From positions 806,001 through 870,000 of the forward strand of contig JADKAJ010000002.1 in NCBI GenBank assembly GCA_016719165.1: a stretch of 64,000 bases of DNA, given 5' to 3'. A model generated the notes under the pieces. That model had not been told where the DNA came from. It saw only the letters and a program-made list of their open reading frames with translations, and did no database searches. The stretch is from Chitinophagaceae bacterium. GTDB lineage: Bacteria; Bacteroidota; Bacteroidia; Chitinophagales; Chitinophagaceae. Positions 62,379 through 64,000 of this stretch are shown here, in pieces (the stretch's first letter is position 1; every line of letters starts with the position of its first letter). The translations under genes were made by a program, and so were the position numbers.

Positions 62379-64000
62379 ATGATCAAGCGTAATTCTTCAG
62401 GGCTGCAGGTATTCATATTGGGGATACTCTTGTTTGCAGGTTTAATTAGTTGTCAAAAAAAGGAAACACTGTTTACCAGCCTTTCATCTTCAAAGACCAA
62501 TATTACATTCACCAATAACCTGGAAAAGCACAAATTATTTAATATACTCTACTATCTCTATTACTATAATGGAGGCGGAGTAGCAACAGGTGATATCAAT
62601 AATGATGGTCTGCCCGATATCTATTTCACGGCCAATAATAAAAGCGGTAACAAACTATACCTTAACAAAGGAAATTTTGAATTTGAGGATATTACAGATA
62701 AAGCCGGTGTAGCTGGTAATGCTGACTGGTGCACCGGTGTTTCTATGGCTGATGTAAACGGTGATGGATTCCTTGATATCTATGTAAGCTCGGTTAATAA
62801 CAAGTATGAGCTAAAAGGTCATAATGAACTTTTTATCAATAATGGCAATGGCACTTTTACAGAAAAAAGTGCAGCGTATGGTCTTGATTATTCTGGTCTC
62901 ACTACCCAAACGGCTTTCTTTGATTATGATCATGACGGCGATCTTGATTGCTACGTATTGAACCAGTCACACCATCCTCACTCCAATATCGTCGATACCA
63001 ATAACCGGAAAAGATATGATTCCCTGTCCGGTGATATCCTTTACCGGAATGATGTAAACAAAGGCGGTAAGTTTATTGATATTTCCCGGGAAGCAGGTAT
63101 TTACCAGAGTAATCTTGGGTATGGGTTGGGGATTGCCATAGCAGATATTAATAATGACGGATGGGAAGATATTTACGTCGGTAATGATTTTCATGAAAAT
63201 GATTACTATTATATCAATAATGGTAACGGAACATTTACGGAAAGCGGTGCCAAACATTTCAATCATTACAGCCGCTTTAGTATGGGCAATGACGTGGCTG
63301 ATTATAATAATGACGGGCAACTGGATGTAGTGACAGCAGATATGTTGCCACCCGATGAGAAAATTCTTAAAACGTACGGAAGCGATGAAAATCCTGATAT
63401 CTATAAAGTAAAACTGGAAATACAGGGATACCAGAATCAGTATTCAAGAAATTCGCTGCAGCGAAATAATGGTAATGGCAGCAGCTTTAGCGAAATGGCA
63501 TTGATGAGCGGAGTGTCGGCAACGGATTGGAGCTGGGCACCCCTGTTTGCAGATTTTGATAATGACGGCAACAAAGATTTATTTATTTCAAGCGGTATTG
63601 TAAAGCGTCCGGTGGATTTGGATTATATAAGGTTTGTATCAGACCTGAAATCGAAGGGATTGGATCAGACAGATAAATTTGATGAATCCTCTATTGAGGC
63701 CATGCCAGATGGAAGTTCGCATCCTTTTTTCTTTAAAGGGGATGGTGCCAATTCTTTTAAAGAAGTTAGTGATGAGTGGGGGATGGCTAAAATGAAAGGA
63801 TATTTCAATGGCTCGGCTTATGCTGACCTTGACAATGATGGTGACCTGGATATGGTTATTAATTGTATCAATGCTAAAGCTGTTGTATTAAGAAATAATT
63901 CGCCAAAAAAGAATTACCTGTCTGTCTCTTTCAAAGGAGATAGCCTGAATAGTTTCGGACTCGGAGCAAAAGCGTATTTGTTTGCTAAGGGCAAAATGCA
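62379..64000 (+). CDS. VCBS/FG-GAP repeat lipoprotein, partial
   Basis: The frame from the ATG at 62379 stays open to the right edge, giving at least 540 residues. A lipobox GLISC (Cys25) is followed by repeated calcium-binding blades: DINNDGLPDIYF, DVNGDGFLDIYV, DYDHDGDLDCYV, DINNDGWEDIYV, DYNNDGQLDVVT, DFDNDGNKDLFI and DLDNDGDLDMVI. This is an integrin-alpha-like FG-GAP propeller. Many relatives continue with an ASPIC/UnbV domain, and the seen end (NSFGLGAKAYLF) matches the beginning of it. It is probably a surface-exposed partner of the SusCD system. Confidence 0.9.
   Translation, partial: MIKRNSSGLQVFILGILLFAGLISCQKKETLFTSLSSSKTNITFTNNLEKHKLFNILYYLYYYNGGGVATGDINNDGLPDIYFTANNKSGNKLYLNKGNFEFEDITDKAGVAGNADWCTGVSMADVNGDGFLDIYVSSVNNKYELKGHNELFINNGNGTFTEKSAAYGLDYSGLTTQTAFFDYDHDGDLDCYVLNQSHHPHSNIVDTNNRKRYDSLSGDILYRNDVNKGGKFIDISREAGIYQSNLGYGLGIAIADINNDGWEDIYVGNDFHENDYYYINNGNGTFTESGAKHFNHYSRFSMGNDVADYNNDGQLDVVTADMLPPDEKILKTYGSDENPDIYKVKLEIQGYQNQYSRNSLQRNNGNGSSFSEMALMSGVSATDWSWAPLFADFDNDGNKDLFISSGIVKRPVDLDYIRFVSDLKSKGLDQTDKFDESSIEAMPDGSSHPFFFKGDGANSFKEVSDEWGMAKMKGYFNGSAYADLDNDGDLDMVINCINAKAVVLRNNSPKKNYLSVSFKGDSLNSFGLGAKAYLFAKGKM

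Noticed and set aside
1..64000. CRISPR array
   Set aside because: No series of regularly spaced identical repeats was seen on either strand; the few short repeats are isolated pairs.

Overview
The window looks like a chromosome segment from a Bacteroidota bacterium, most likely of the Chitinophagaceae type. This is inferred from gene content: a SusC/SusD pair behind an ECF sigma factor and a FecR anti-sigma factor, VCBS/FG-GAP and LamG lipoproteins, an AXE1-type esterase, a baeRF-type protein, DUF4251 and FISUMP domains, and a three-subunit acyl-CoA carboxylase. Shine-Dalgarno signals are weak and promoter elements look like TTG-N19-TAnnTTT. No species-level call is possible from sequence reading alone.

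Backbone, about 1-26.4 kb. Mostly single-gene or short transcription units: the tail of a baeRF3-like protein, small membrane and lipoproteins, a secreted esterase, an orphan Pycsar-effector-like membrane protein, a hibernation factor, an amidase, glutamate dehydrogenase, HtpG, a fasciclin protein, an AI-2E-type exporter, a PQQ-propeller lipoprotein, a frameshifted DUF4251 gene, a histone-H1-tailed SWIB protein, a TatD/TcdA pair, a cluster of erythromycin-esterase-like protein, alpha/beta hydrolase and phosphoribosyltransferase, a CDP-alcohol phosphatidyltransferase, and the acyl-CoA carboxylase operon (biotin carrier, biotin carboxylase, carboxyltransferase).

Accessory block, about 26.5-51.75 kb. 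More AT-rich, with recombinases, defence-like genes and many broken genes. In order: an ABC-type ATPase overlapping a small partner gene; a divergent pair encoding a proteasome/HslV-like Ntn hydrolase and a 67-residue protein; a small serine recombinase with a perfect palindrome upstream; a SHOCT/zinc-ribbon pair; a MORN/FISUMP secreted gene that appears frameshifted; a LytS/LytTR two-component pair; a type I restriction-modification locus (XRE regulator with a nonsense codon, intact hsdM, wrecked hsdS, a PLD-like gene, hsdR with a one-base frameshift, an M48-type peptidase); an uncharacterised protein with polymerase-palm-like motifs; and a large serine recombinase whose last codons run through a tRNA-Asn gene. 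That tRNA marks the right edge of the block and is probably its attachment site.

Backbone again, about 51.8-64 kb. A Rieske protein, HflX, an outer-membrane barrel, tRNA-Met, then a nutrient-uptake locus read rightwards: ECF sigma, FecR, SusC with an STN signalling domain, SusD, a LamG lipoprotein and a VCBS-repeat lipoprotein that runs off the window. The STN-FecR-sigma chain implies substrate-triggered transcription of this locus.

The strongest candidates for undescribed biology are the Ntn-hydrolase/small-protein pair beside the ATPase pair (26.6-31 kb) and the polymerase-like gene next to the large recombinase (47.4-51.7 kb).
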